A stretch of 20,149 bases of DNA. It comes from CAZZKE01 sp964655005. Lineage in GTDB: Bacteria; Pseudomonadota; Alphaproteobacteria; Rhodospirillales; JABHCV01. Where the stretch lies: NCBI GenBank assembly GCA_964655005.1, contig CAZZKE010000057.1, positions 1-20,149 of the forward strand, written 5' to 3'. Below the pieces are notes generated by a model. The model saw only the letters and a list, made by a program, of their open reading frames with translations. It was not told the DNA's origin and did not search any database. Made by a program: the position numbers and the translations under genes. How positions within the stretch are numbered: position 1 is the first letter of the stretch; each line of letters starts with the position of its first letter. Shown piece after piece: positions 7,065 through 15,650 of the stretch.

Positions 7065-7940
7065 ATGACGGCGATTGATACGGCGCGAACCTTACCCTGC
7101 TGGTCCGGACCGGTCGAACCGGAACGCATCGAGGGTGGCATCTCCAACGAAAACTTCCTGATCGAGGACGCCGGGCAAAAATTCGTCGTCAGGGTCAATG
7201 GCGATGTGCCGATGCACGGGGTGCTGCGGATCAACGATTATAATTGCAATACCGCCGCCGCCGCCGTCGGCGTCGCCCCCCGGGTTTTTCATTACCAGGC
7301 CGGGGTCATCGTTGCCGAGTTTATCGACGGGCGCACCTATGACGCGCAGGATGTCAGCAGCCAGGAGAATCTGGAACGTATCCTGCCGCTAATCAGGACC
7401 ACCCATCATGATGCGTTCAGGGCCGTGCGGGGGCCGGTTTGTGCTTTTTGGCCGTTCAGGGTGTGCCGCGATTACGCTTTCCAGCTGGAAGAACTAGGCA
7501 GCCGCATGATTCCCCAATTGGCCCGGCTGCGGCGGATCAATGACGTTCTTGAACAGGCTATTGGCGCCGTCGATCTGGTGCTTGGTCACAATGACCTGCT
7601 GGCCGCCAATTTTGTTGACGATGGTGACCGGGTATGGCTGATCGATTGGGAACACGCGGGGCTTACCAGCCCGCTGTTTGACCTGGCCAATCTGGCCTCT
7701 AACAACGGCCTGGATGATAGTCAGGAGAACTGGCTGCTGGAAAATTATTTCCGGCGGCGGCCTGACGATCACCTGTTCCACCGCTATCAGGCCATGAAGT
7801 GCGCGTCGCTTCTGCGTGAAGCCATGTGGAGCATGGTATCTGAAATCAGCTCGACGCTGGATTTTGATTATGTCGCCTATTCGGATGGTTACATGGAAAA
7901 ATTTACGCAGGCCTACGAAAAATTTAGGGAAGGGGAATAA
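7065..7940 (+). CDS. Choline/ethanolamine kinase-like phosphotransferase (first copy)
   Basis: A 291-residue cytosolic kinase of the APH/choline-kinase fold, LicA-like. The nucleotide loop is EGGISNENF (23-31), followed by the strand FVVRV (40-44) with R43 at the lysine position of aminoglycoside kinases. The Brenner motif is GHNDLLAAN (H175, D177, N182) and the metal-binding motif is IDWEHAG (D194). Enzymes with these motifs phosphorylate choline, ethanolamine or similar amino alcohols with ATP. It sits 3 bases after the permease and 5 bases before the dehydrogenase, so the imported compound is a natural candidate substrate. It shares motifs with the protein at 10357-11274 but is clearly divergent, so the two probably act on different substrates. 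The kinase call is good; the substrate is inferred. Confidence 0.82.
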   Translation: MTAIDTARTLPCWSGPVEPERIEGGISNENFLIEDAGQKFVVRVNGDVPMHGVLRINDYNCNTAAAAVGVAPRVFHYQAGVIVAEFIDGRTYDAQDVSSQENLERILPLIRTTHHDAFRAVRGPVCAFWPFRVCRDYAFQLEELGSRMIPQLARLRRINDVLEQAIGAVDLVLGHNDLLAANFVDDGDRVWLIDWEHAGLTSPLFDLANLASNNGLDDSQENWLLENYFRRRPDDHLFHRYQAMKCASLLREAMWSMVSEISSTLDFDYVAYSDGYMEKFTQAYEKFREGE

Positions 7941-7945
7941 GCAGG

Positions 7946-10360
7946 ATGGCGAAACTAAGGAACGCGGAAATCGTCATTATCGGCGGCGGCATCATCGGTT
8001 GTTCGGTCGCCTATCACCTGACCAGGATGGGCAAGAAGGATGTCTTGCTGATTGAAAAGGCCGGCCTGACCCAAGGCTCTACCTGGCATGCCGCAGGGCT
8101 GGTCGGGCAACTGCGGTCATCGCGCAACCTGACCCGCATGTTGCAGCGAAGCGTCGCGGTATACGATAGCCTGGAACGTGAAACCGGCCAGAATCCGGAC
8201 TGGAAAAAGGTCGGCAGCCTGCGCTTGGCCGGCAGCGAAGAGCGAATGCTGGAAATCAGGCGCTCGGCGACTCTGGCGAAAAGCTTCGGCCTGGAACTGC
8301 ACATTATTTCCGCGAAAGAAGCGCAAGACATGTTCCCGATCATGAGCACCGAAGGGGTCCTGGGGGCGGCGTTTATCCCAACCGACGGCTATGTCGATCC
8401 GTCCAGCGTTACCCAGGCGCTGGCCAAGGGGGCACGGGATGGCGGCGCCGACATCGTCCAGGGCGTTCGCGTTACCGACATGATCCTGGAAAACCGCCGG
8501 GTCACCGGGCTGGTCACCGATCACGGTTCGATCAAATGCGATGTGGTGGTCAACGCGGCGGGGTTCTGGGGCCGGGATGTCGGGGCCATGGCCGGGGTCA
8601 AGACTCCGGCGGTGGCGCTGGAACACCAGTATATCGTCACCGATCCGATTCCCGGCGTACCGGATGACATGCCGGGCATGCGCGACCCCGATCTGCTGAT
8701 TTACTACAAGCCGGAAGTGCGTGGCATCGCCATCGGCGGCTGGGAACCTAATACCGTATCGTTCGGCGAAAACGGCATCCCCGAGCCGTTCGCCCAGGAA
8801 TTGCTGCCGGAAAATTTCGACCGCTTCGAGCAATTGGCGATCAACGCCGGGATTCGTACCCCGGCGGTCAACGATGTCGGTATCCGCCAGTTGATAAACG
8901 GGCCGATCCCGTGGTCGGCCGATGAAGGGTTCGTGCTCGGCTGGGCCCCGAATATAGACAACTTCTTTTCCGCCACCGGCATTTCAATCGGCATAGCCGG
9001 CGGCGGCGGGGTCGGTCAGATGGTGGCCGAATGGATCGTCGATGGCGAGCCCAGCCTGGACCTGTGGCCGTTCGATATCCGGCGTTTCAACGACCATCAC
9101 AATACCAAGGAATTTCTTTATCCCCGGACCATCGAATCCTATGGCGATACCTATCACATCCATTACCCCGGCGAAGAACACAAGAGCGCCCGCGGCATCC
9201 GCAAAAGCCCGCTTTACGACACGCTCAAAAATGCCGGCGCCGTCTATGGCTCGAAGGCCGGTTGGGAACGGCCCAACTGGTTCGCCGCCGGCGGCGATGG
9301 CGTCGCCGGGGCGGGAAATTTCCTGCGCCCCGCCTGGTTCGATCACACCGCCGAAGAACACCGGGCGGTGCGGGAACGGGTGGCGCTGATAGATCAGTGT
9401 TCGTTCAGCAAATTTGTGGTTTCCGGTCCGGGCGCCCTCGCGGCCCTGCAACGGCTGGCCGTTTCCGATATGGACAAGCCGGTGGGCAAGATTATTTACA
9501 CTCAATTTTGCAATGAACGCGGCGGTATCGAGGCCGATTTGACGGTCTCCAGGCTGGCCGATGACGGCTTTTACATCGTTACCGGCTCGGCCTTCGGCCT
9601 GCATGACCGTAGCTGGATCGCCGGCCACTCGCCCGACGATGGATCGGTGACGATCGACGATCTGACCGATGCCAATTGCGTCATCAACCTGTGCGGCCCC
9701 CGGGCTCGCGAGGTACTGGAAAAATGCACCGGCGATGATGTTTCCAACCAGGCGCTGCCATTCGCCACATTTAAGGAAATCGACCTGGCGGGGCGGCCGG
9801 TGCGCGCCCACCGGATCGGCTATGTCGGCGAACTGGGCTGGGAACTGCATATGGCCAACCAACACGGGTTGGCGGTTTATCAGGCCCTGAAGGAGGCGGG
9901 CCGGGAATTCGCCATCGCCGATGTCGGCTACAAGGCGATTGACACCTTGCGCATGGAAAAAGGCTATCTGTACTGGAGCGGCGATATCACCCCGGACTAC
10001 AACCCTTACGAGGCCGGCCTGGGTTTCCGGGTTAATCTCAGGAAAGGCGACTTTATCGGCCGCGAGGCTCTGGTTCGGGTCAGGGATGAAGGGGTTATGC
10101 GAAAACTTTCCATGTTCACGCTGGAAAAACCGGCGGCGGTATATGGCGGCGAGACGATTATGCGTAACGGCAGGGTGCTCGACGTTACCACCAGCGCCAA
10201 TTTCGGCCACAGCATCGGCAAGCCCATCGTGTTCGGTTACCTGCCCGTCGGGGAATGCGGCCATGGCGATTTCGAAATCGAGGCCTTCGGTGAAATATTC
10301 CCGGCAATCCGCCACGACGGGCCGCTGTACGATCCGAACAACGAGAGGCTCAAGGCGTGA
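7946..10360 (+). CDS. Dimethylglycine/sarcosine dehydrogenase-like FAD oxidoreductase with GcvT domain
   Basis: An 804-residue flavoenzyme. The N-terminal DAO-type FAD domain (about 8-365) opens with VIIGGGIIGCSVAYHL (10-25) and IEK (36-38). GSTWHAAG (44-51) places H48 where dimethylglycine and sarcosine dehydrogenases attach FAD covalently. A central FAO_M-type segment (about 370-430, with SPLYDTLKNAGAVYG) is followed by an aminomethyltransferase region (about 435-700, with YKAIDTLRMEKGY near 661-673) and its C-terminal barrel (about 710-798). The family oxidatively demethylates N-methyl amines, passes electrons to ETF and the methylene group to tetrahydrofolate. AAGGGGAA before the ATG overlaps the kinase stop. 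The 3' end shares GTGA with the next gene. The length is normal for bacterial members. Dimethylglycine, sarcosine or a related N-methyl substrate cannot be told apart here. Confidence 0.88.
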   Translation: MAKLRNAEIVIIGGGIIGCSVAYHLTRMGKKDVLLIEKAGLTQGSTWHAAGLVGQLRSSRNLTRMLQRSVAVYDSLERETGQNPDWKKVGSLRLAGSEERMLEIRRSATLAKSFGLELHIISAKEAQDMFPIMSTEGVLGAAFIPTDGYVDPSSVTQALAKGARDGGADIVQGVRVTDMILENRRVTGLVTDHGSIKCDVVVNAAGFWGRDVGAMAGVKTPAVALEHQYIVTDPIPGVPDDMPGMRDPDLLIYYKPEVRGIAIGGWEPNTVSFGENGIPEPFAQELLPENFDRFEQLAINAGIRTPAVNDVGIRQLINGPIPWSADEGFVLGWAPNIDNFFSATGISIGIAGGGGVGQMVAEWIVDGEPSLDLWPFDIRRFNDHHNTKEFLYPRTIESYGDTYHIHYPGEEHKSARGIRKSPLYDTLKNAGAVYGSKAGWERPNWFAAGGDGVAGAGNFLRPAWFDHTAEEHRAVRERVALIDQCSFSKFVVSGPGALAALQRLAVSDMDKPVGKIIYTQFCNERGGIEADLTVSRLADDGFYIVTGSAFGLHDRSWIAGHSPDDGSVTIDDLTDANCVINLCGPRAREVLEKCTGDDVSNQALPFATFKEIDLAGRPVRAHRIGYVGELGWELHMANQHGLAVYQALKEAGREFAIADVGYKAIDTLRMEKGYLYWSGDITPDYNPYEAGLGFRVNLRKGDFIGREALVRVRDEGVMRKLSMFTLEKPAAVYGGETIMRNGRVLDVTTSANFGHSIGKPIVFGYLPVGECGHGDFEIEAFGEIFPAIRHDGPLYDPNNERLKA

Positions 10361-11274
10361 ATAGGGTTCTACGGACGCTAGGACGGATACCGCTTTTCGC
10401 CAACCTTGATCCCGACAGTTTCGTTATCGAACGGCTTGGCGGCCTGACCAATCTTAATCACAAGATCGGCGCCGGCGGCGAGACCTATATGCTGCGTATC
10501 GCCGGCGATGGAACCGATGAATATATCGACCGGGCATCGGAAAAAACCAACGCCGGAATCGCCGCCCGCGCCGGGGTCAACGCCGAAGTGCTTTTCTTCG
10601 ACGCCGCCGACGGCGTCCAGCTGACCCGGTTTATCGAAGGCGCCGCAACCATGAGTCCGAAGGCGTTCAAGGACCTGGACGCAGTCGCGCGGGCCGGTCT
10701 GGCGCTGCGCCGGATGCACCGGTGCGGCGAATTGTTCGCCAACGAATTCAATATTTTTCAAATGATGGACGAATATCTGGGCATCCTTACGGGCAAGCGG
10801 GCCTGGGTGCCGGATGGTTATTCTGAAATTCAGGGAGAGGCCGAAAGCGTACGCGCCGCGCTGGCCGCCAACCCGGCCCCGCTGGCGCCCTGCCACTGCG
10901 ATCCGCTGGCCGAAAATTTCCTGGATGACGGCGAGGTTATGTCCATCGTCGATTGGGAATACGCCGGCAATAATGACCCCATGTGGGATCTGGCCGATCT
11001 GTCGGTCGAGGCGTCGTTCGCCGCCAATCAGGACACGGCGCTGCTACGGACCTATTTTGACGGAACGCCCACCGCCGCCCAGTTGGGCCGGATGGTGTTG
11101 TATAAAGCCATGTGCGATCTGTTATGGACCCTGTGGGGGGCCTTGCAGGTGGCCAGCGACAACCCGGCGGAAGACTTCCGGGCCTATGCCCAGGGTCGTT
11201 TCGAACGCTGCAAGGATCTGATGGCGTCTTCCGGTTTCGCGTCGCATCTGGCGGCAGTCAACGGCGGCGCATAA
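10357..11274 (+). CDS. Choline/ethanolamine kinase-like phosphotransferase (second copy)
   Basis: A 305-residue member of the same fold as the protein at 7065-7940. It has LGGLTNLNH (27-35), YMLRIAGD (44-51, R47), CHCDPLAEN (H180, D182, N187; Cys where the first copy has Asn) and IVDWEYAGNNDPMWDLADL (from 197; D199), close to LicA-type choline kinases. It starts at GTG (10357) overlapping the dehydrogenase TGA, so it is translationally coupled and last in the operon. The 13-base gap to the convergent DUF3253 gene contains no clear terminator. Two distinct kinases around one demethylating enzyme suggest two phosphorylation steps or two substrates; one could also be regulatory. All catalytic residues are present. 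Confidence 0.82.
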   Translation: MNRVLRTLGRIPLFANLDPDSFVIERLGGLTNLNHKIGAGGETYMLRIAGDGTDEYIDRASEKTNAGIAARAGVNAEVLFFDAADGVQLTRFIEGAATMSPKAFKDLDAVARAGLALRRMHRCGELFANEFNIFQMMDEYLGILTGKRAWVPDGYSEIQGEAESVRAALAANPAPLAPCHCDPLAENFLDDGEVMSIVDWEYAGNNDPMWDLADLSVEASFAANQDTALLRTYFDGTPTAAQLGRMVLYKAMCDLLWTLWGALQVASDNPAEDFRAYAQGRFERCKDLMASSGFASHLAAVNGGA

Positions 11275-11287
11275 AAAGACCGGGCGG

Positions 11288-11620
11288 TTATCGGGGCAGA
11301 CGCATCTTGACGATGCCTTTGAAATTCCCGGGATCGACGGCTTCGCCCTTGCGGATAATCTCGATCCGCCCGGTTTTGGCCAGATGCACCGCCTGCTGCC
11401 TGACGGACACAAGATAGCGCCGCCACAGATTAGGCCCGTCCCGGGGTTTGCGGCGGGCCTCGGCGATCTGCCTGGCGATATCCTGAAAGGTCGGAGCTTC
11501 ACCCCCGGTCAGGGCGTCCAGAATGGCGGTGGCGACGGGATCGTCCGCCGGGGCGCTTTCGGTTTCTTGTTGTTCGGTCATGGCCGGTTGCCAGAGCGGC
11601 CCGCTCTCGGTCGGGTGCAC
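11288..11620 (-). CDS. DUF3253 family small protein
   Basis: A 110-residue protein of unknown function. The core from about residue 28 (AILDALTGGEAPTFQDIARQI, then RRYLVSVRQQAVHLAKTGRIEI, then GEAVDPGNFKGIVKMRL) matches the DUF3253 pattern: a small winged-helix-like domain that ends in a GxxVDPxxxKGxxRxRL-type strand. It is last in the minus-strand operon, one base after the alcohol dehydrogenase stop, with a GTG start at 11620. An alternative ATG at 11581 would drop the first 13 residues, MHPTESGPLWQPA. No strong Shine-Dalgarno is visible at either start, so translational coupling is likely. No catalytic residues can be named. A helix-turn-helix-like role is possible but unproven. Confidence 0.72.
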   Translation of the reverse strand: MHPTESGPLWQPAMTEQQETESAPADDPVATAILDALTGGEAPTFQDIARQIAEARRKPRDGPNLWRRYLVSVRQQAVHLAKTGRIEIIRKGEAVDPGNFKGIVKMRLPR

Positions 11621-11621
11621 A

Positions 11622-12797
11622 TCAAATGCGCCCCGCCATCGCCGCCTGATACATTTTTTTCATATCCGCCGGGCCGACTTTTATCGGATTGCCGCCGGCG
11701 GTCGGGTCGCTGGCGGCCATTTCGGCCAGTTCGTCCAGGCGGTCATCCTCGACACCCAGTTCCTTCGCCGTGTGGGGGATGTTCATCAGCTTGCGGAATT
11801 CCAGGGTCCATTGCAGGACGCCGTCGAAGTCGGGTTTATCCAGGCCCAGATAGCGGCCCAGCCGGCGCATGCGCTTGGCTATGGCGTCGCGGTTGAAAAC
11901 CATGACATAGGGCCAGAACACCGCATTGGCCAGGCCGTGGTGGACATTGTAAACGGCGCCGACCGGGTGGGCCAGGGAATGAATCGCGCCAAGGCCTTTC
12001 TGGAAGGCGGTCGCCCCCATCGAGGCGGCGGCCAGCATGTTGGCCCTGGCGGTCAGGTCGCCGCCGTCTTCGACGGCCACCGGCAGCCAGTCCTTGACCA
12101 GCCGCATGCCTTCCACCGCGATGCCTTCGGCCATGGGGTGGTAGCCCGGCGCGCAGAACGCCTCGAAACAATGGATATAGGCATCCAGGCCGGTGCCGGC
12201 GGTAATATGGGGCGGCAGGCCGACGGTCAGGGCCGGGTCGGAAATGACCACGCCGGGCAGCATTTTCGGATGGAAGATGACTTTTTTGACGTGGCTTTCT
12301 TCGTTGGTGATGACCCCGGCGCGGCCTACTTCCGAACCGGTGCCCGATGTGGTCGGCACGGCGACGATGGCGGCGATGCCGTCCGGGTCGGCGCGGGTCC
12401 AGTTGTCGCCGACGTCTTCAAAGTCCCACATTGGTCGCGTCTGGCCGGCCATGAAGGCGATAACCTTGCCGGCATCAAGGGCGCTGCCGCCGCCAAAGGC
12501 GATAACGCCGTCGTGGCCGCCGCTCCGGTAAACGGTAATGCCGTCCGTCACGTTCTTGCTGATCGGGTTGCCCTGAACATCGCTGAACAGGCCGGTCGGC
12601 ATTCCCGCCTTTTGGTTGGCGGCGATGGCGTCGGCGATCATGGGCAGGGCGGCCAGGCCGGGGTCGGTGACTAGCAGCGGCTTTTTCATGCCGAGCGAGG
12701 CGCAGGCCTCGGCCAGTTCGGAAATGCGTCCGACGCCGAAGCGCACGTTGGTGGGAAAGTTCCAGTTGCCGGTCAGGGCGGATGCGGTGGTGGTCAT
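11622..12797 (-). CDS. Iron-containing (group III) alcohol dehydrogenase
   Basis: A 391-residue NAD(P)-dependent dehydrogenase. The dinucleotide loop is FGGGSALDAGK (101-111) and the PTTSGTGSE loop is at 148-156. The metal ligands D205 and H209 (TGLDAYIHCFE), H273 (AIHSLAHP) and H287 (NVHHGLANA) have the spacing of the FucO site. It would interconvert an alcohol and an aldehyde in the cytosol. It lies between an aldehyde dehydrogenase and DUF3253 in a tight operon, 12 bases after the former, with AGGAA before its ATG. In this setting it probably oxidises the hydroxyl of a gamma-glutamylated amino alcohol made by the ligase at 14217-15584 (inference). The family also includes 1,3-propanediol and ethanol dehydrogenases, so the substrate stays open. 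Confidence 0.92.
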   Translation of the reverse strand: MTTTASALTGNWNFPTNVRFGVGRISELAEACASLGMKKPLLVTDPGLAALPMIADAIAANQKAGMPTGLFSDVQGNPISKNVTDGITVYRSGGHDGVIAFGGGSALDAGKVIAFMAGQTRPMWDFEDVGDNWTRADPDGIAAIVAVPTTSGTGSEVGRAGVITNEESHVKKVIFHPKMLPGVVISDPALTVGLPPHITAGTGLDAYIHCFEAFCAPGYHPMAEGIAVEGMRLVKDWLPVAVEDGGDLTARANMLAAASMGATAFQKGLGAIHSLAHPVGAVYNVHHGLANAVFWPYVMVFNRDAIAKRMRRLGRYLGLDKPDFDGVLQWTLEFRKLMNIPHTAKELGVEDDRLDELAEMAASDPTAGGNPIKVGPADMKKMYQAAMAGRI

Positions 12798-12809
12798 CGT
12801 GCCAGATTC

Positions 12810-14201
12810 CTAAATAGCGGTTTTCAAATGAAATGATTTCGGTCGGGTCAGATGGTCGTAGCCGAGCGCCGACAGGGTGCAGCCGCGGCCGGAATTCTTG
12901 ACCCCGGTCCAGGCCAGGGCCGGGTCCAGATAATCGCAGCGATTCATGAACCAGGTGCCGGTATCGACCCGGTCGCCGATTGCCTGGGCGGCGTCCAGAT
13001 CGCCGGTGAATACGCTGGCGGTCAGGCCATAGGGGCTGTCGTTCATCAGCGTTATGGCTTCGTCGTCGGACGAGACTTTCATTATGCCGACTACCGGGCC
13101 GAAGCTTTCTTCCATCATTACTTCCATGGAATGATCGACATCGACCAGCACCTGCGGCGCCAGATAGGGGCTTTCCTCCCGGTGTTCGGGGAACCCGGCG
13201 GGGTCGATCAAGGCCCTGGCCCCGGCCTCGATAGCGTCCCTGATCTGGCCGCGAACGTATTCCGCCGCGCCGGTGCGGACCATCGGCCCGATAGTGGTGG
13301 CGGGATCCAGCGGATTGCCCAGGTTGTACTTTTTTACCAGATCCACGGCACCTTCGACGAAGGTGTCATAGACATCGGCGTGGGCGTAGATGCGTTCGAT
13401 GCCGCAGCACGACTGGCCGGAATTGAAAAAGGCGCCGTCGACCAGGGTCGCGACGGCGTGATCCAGGTCGGCGTCGGGGCGCACGTAACCGGGGTCCTTG
13501 CCGCCCAGTTCCAGGCCGACCCCGATGAACCGGCCGGCGGCGGCGCGCTCGACCATCTGGCCGCCCGGAACCGACCCGGTAAAGGCCACGAAATTGACTT
13601 CGTCGGCCTTGATGACCCGTTCCGTATCGGCGTGATTCAAATGCAGGTACTGGAACACGCCACCGGGCAGCCCGGCGGCGCGGAAGGCGTCGTCGATACG
13701 TTCGGCGCACAGCGGCGTCTGTGCCGAGTGCTTTAGAATTACCGAATTGCCGGCCATGATGGCCGGCATGAAGGCGTTGACGGATGTCAGATAGGGAAAA
13801 TTCCACGGCGCCACCACGAACACCACGCCAAGCGGCTGATGACGGATATAGCGGGTGAAGCCGTCCTTCTTTTCAACGGCGATGTCGGCCAGGGCATCGT
13901 CGGATATGGCGATCATATGGCGGGCGCGTTCCTCGAAACCGCCGACCTCGCCGGCGGCGTAGGCGATAGGACGGCCCATCTGCCAGCTTATTTCCGGGGC
14001 GATGCCGTCGCTGTTGGCGACGAAGGCGTCGACGGCGCGGGAACAAACGGCGATGCGTTCCTCGACCGGCGTATCGCGCCACTTGGCCTGGGCGGTTTTG
14101 GCGGCGGCCAGGGCCGTGTCGATGGCCTTGTGGTCGGCGTAATTGCGTTCCACGTAAAGCGATCCGTCGACCGGCGAGATGGTTCTTAGTGTCGATGACA
14201 T
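12810..14201 (-). CDS. NAD(P)-dependent aldehyde dehydrogenase
   Basis: A 463-residue enzyme of the ALDH superfamily. It shows APWNFP (131-136, N134), the cofactor lysine K157 (VILKHSAQTP), VAFTGSVPGG (205-214), the general base E231 in ELGGKD and the nucleophile C265 in FFNSGQSC. A second Cys, C266, follows directly, which occurs in part of the family. It oxidises an aldehyde to a carboxylate. The length is at the short end of the normal range and the N-terminus is not extended. It lies second in the operon, 15 bases after the glutamine synthetase-like ligase and 12 before the alcohol dehydrogenase, which gives the full alcohol-to-acid pair. This placement recalls PuuC in the putrescine Puu pathway, where a glutamylated aldehyde is the substrate; that role is inferred here. 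Confidence 0.92.
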   Translation of the reverse strand: MSSTLRTISPVDGSLYVERNYADHKAIDTALAAAKTAQAKWRDTPVEERIAVCSRAVDAFVANSDGIAPEISWQMGRPIAYAAGEVGGFEERARHMIAISDDALADIAVEKKDGFTRYIRHQPLGVVFVVAPWNFPYLTSVNAFMPAIMAGNSVILKHSAQTPLCAERIDDAFRAAGLPGGVFQYLHLNHADTERVIKADEVNFVAFTGSVPGGQMVERAAAGRFIGVGLELGGKDPGYVRPDADLDHAVATLVDGAFFNSGQSCCGIERIYAHADVYDTFVEGAVDLVKKYNLGNPLDPATTIGPMVRTGAAEYVRGQIRDAIEAGARALIDPAGFPEHREESPYLAPQVLVDVDHSMEVMMEESFGPVVGIMKVSSDDEAITLMNDSPYGLTASVFTGDLDAAQAIGDRVDTGTWFMNRCDYLDPALAWTGVKNSGRGCTLSALGYDHLTRPKSFHLKTAI

Positions 14202-14216
14202 ATCAAGGATTCCGTG

Positions 14217-15584
14217 TCAGATGATTTCAAAGTAGCGCTGCATTTCCCAATCGGTAATGTGCTTGCGAAATTCCCGCTCTTCCCATTCACGGGTCGCGGC
14301 AAAGTGTTCGACGAAGGCGTCACCGAACAGTTCCCGGGCCGGTTTCGAGGCCCTTAACCGTCCGGCGGCGGCCATCAGGGTGCTCGGGATTTGCAGTTTT
14401 TTCGGGAAGGTTTTTTGATAGGCATTGCCGATCACCGGGGCTTCCGGTTCGATCTCGTGTTCGATTCCCCAAAGGCCGGACCCGACCGATGCGGCCAAGG
14501 CCAGATAGGGATTGGCGTCGGCCGCCGCGATGCGGTATTCGACCCGCTGCGATTTAGCACTTCCCGGAATGGCGCGCAACGCGCAGGTCCGGTTGTCGAT
14601 GCCCCAACTGGCTTCAGTCGGCGCCCAGAAGCCCGGAATCAGCCGGGTGTAGGAATTGACCGTGGGGGCGATCATGGCCAGCACATCGGCCATCAGCATC
14701 TGCTGGCCGCCGATGAAATGGCGCATACGGTCGCTTATGGCGGCGTCTTTTTTGGCGTCGAAAAATACCGATTTACCCTTGCCGTCGCGTAACGACATAT
14801 GAATATGACCGCTTTGGCCCGGCCAGTCGGGCGAACATTTAGCCATGAACGTGGCCATCAGGCCGACTTTCTGGGCCATGATCTTGGTAAATGTCTTGAA
14901 CAGGGCGGCCTTGTCGGCGGCGGCCAGGCATTCCGATACGCCGAGCGCGGCTTCCATCACGCCCGGTCCGGTTTCTTCGTGCAGGCCTTCGATTTCCATG
15001 TCCATGCGCAGGCAGGTGTCGAGAAGGTCGGTGTAGAAATCGGAATGGACGGAATTTCTGATTACCGAATAACCGAAGGTTCCGGGCGCCATATGTTTTA
15101 AATTGCGGTAGTTTTTCTCGCGGACGCTGTCGGGCGTTTCCTCGAACATGAAAAATTCGTATTCCAGCCCGGCGTGGACATCGAAACCCATGCCTTTGGC
15201 CTTTTTCAGGACTTTGCGCAACACCCCGCGCGGGCAAATTTCCTCGGCCTTGTCCGCGAACTCGCCCAGGAAAAACAACATATCGTCTTCCCAGGGGATG
15301 TCCCGGCAAGAATCCGGCAGAATCCGGACCGGGGCGTCGGGATAACCGGTGTGCCAGCCGGTATAGCTGACATTGTCGTAGAGCTGGTCGTTGGAATCCC
15401 AGCCGAGCACCACATCGCAGAACCCGAAACCGCCGCTCAGGGCCGAAAAGAATTTCGACTTCGACATATATTTGCCGCGCATGACGCCGTCTATGTCGAA
15501 CACTCCGACCTTGACGTAATCGAGCTTGCGTTCGTTGACTATTTTGCGGGCGTCCGCCGCCGTTTTGACCTTTCTCGGGTCCAT
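14217..15584 (-). CDS. Glutamine synthetase-like gamma-glutamyl-amine ligase (PuuA/IpuC/GlnA4 type)
   Basis: A 455-residue cytosolic ATP-dependent ligase of the glutamine synthetase fold. The N-terminal beta-grasp region has VFDIDGVMRGKYM (28-40). The catalytic domain shows LEYEFF (140-145, E141 and E143), LHEETGPGVMEA (201-212), GHIHMS (259-264), NSYTRLIPG (310-318), NRTCALRAIP (331-340) and VEYRIAAADANPY (348-360). No adenylylation-type NLYDLP motif is seen, so this is not the standard GlnA. Relatives glutamylate amines: putrescine (PuuA), isopropylamine or alaninol (IpuC), ethanolamine (GlnA4 of Streptomyces). The downstream alcohol and aldehyde dehydrogenases point to an amino alcohol substrate. 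AGGAG/GGAGGG-type sequence precedes the ATG. It heads the operon and is divergent from PadR across 125 bases. The ligase fold is sure; the amine is inferred. Confidence 0.87.
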   Translation of the reverse strand: MDPRKVKTAADARKIVNERKLDYVKVGVFDIDGVMRGKYMSKSKFFSALSGGFGFCDVVLGWDSNDQLYDNVSYTGWHTGYPDAPVRILPDSCRDIPWEDDMLFFLGEFADKAEEICPRGVLRKVLKKAKGMGFDVHAGLEYEFFMFEETPDSVREKNYRNLKHMAPGTFGYSVIRNSVHSDFYTDLLDTCLRMDMEIEGLHEETGPGVMEAALGVSECLAAADKAALFKTFTKIMAQKVGLMATFMAKCSPDWPGQSGHIHMSLRDGKGKSVFFDAKKDAAISDRMRHFIGGQQMLMADVLAMIAPTVNSYTRLIPGFWAPTEASWGIDNRTCALRAIPGSAKSQRVEYRIAAADANPYLALAASVGSGLWGIEHEIEPEAPVIGNAYQKTFPKKLQIPSTLMAAAGRLRASKPARELFGDAFVEHFAATREWEEREFRKHITDWEMQRYFEII

Positions 15585-15650
15585 CGCCGTCCCTCCATGG
15601 AATTCGCAGGAGTTTGTTCAAATTTCCGACGGCCCGTCAATACCCGTGAT

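Noticed and set aside
8984..10315. 443-codon open frame on the minus strand
   Set aside because: It lies fully inside the FAD/GcvT dehydrogenase gene, shows no recognisable domain, and long antisense frames are expected in GC-rich coding DNA.
11275..11287. Bidirectional terminator between the convergent operons
   Set aside because: The 13-base gap holds only a short A run; no stem of useful length is visible.
11523..12674. 383-codon open frame on the plus strand
   Set aside because: It is antisense to the alcohol dehydrogenase, whose metal and cofactor motifs are intact; the plus-strand translation has no family pattern.
12852..13736. 294-codon open frame on the plus strand
   Set aside because: It is antisense to the aldehyde dehydrogenase, whose catalytic residues are all present on the other strand.
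14217..15584. Housekeeping glutamine synthetase
   Set aside because: It lacks the adenylylation-site motif and GlnB/GlnK neighbours and sits in an operon with aldehyde and alcohol dehydrogenases.
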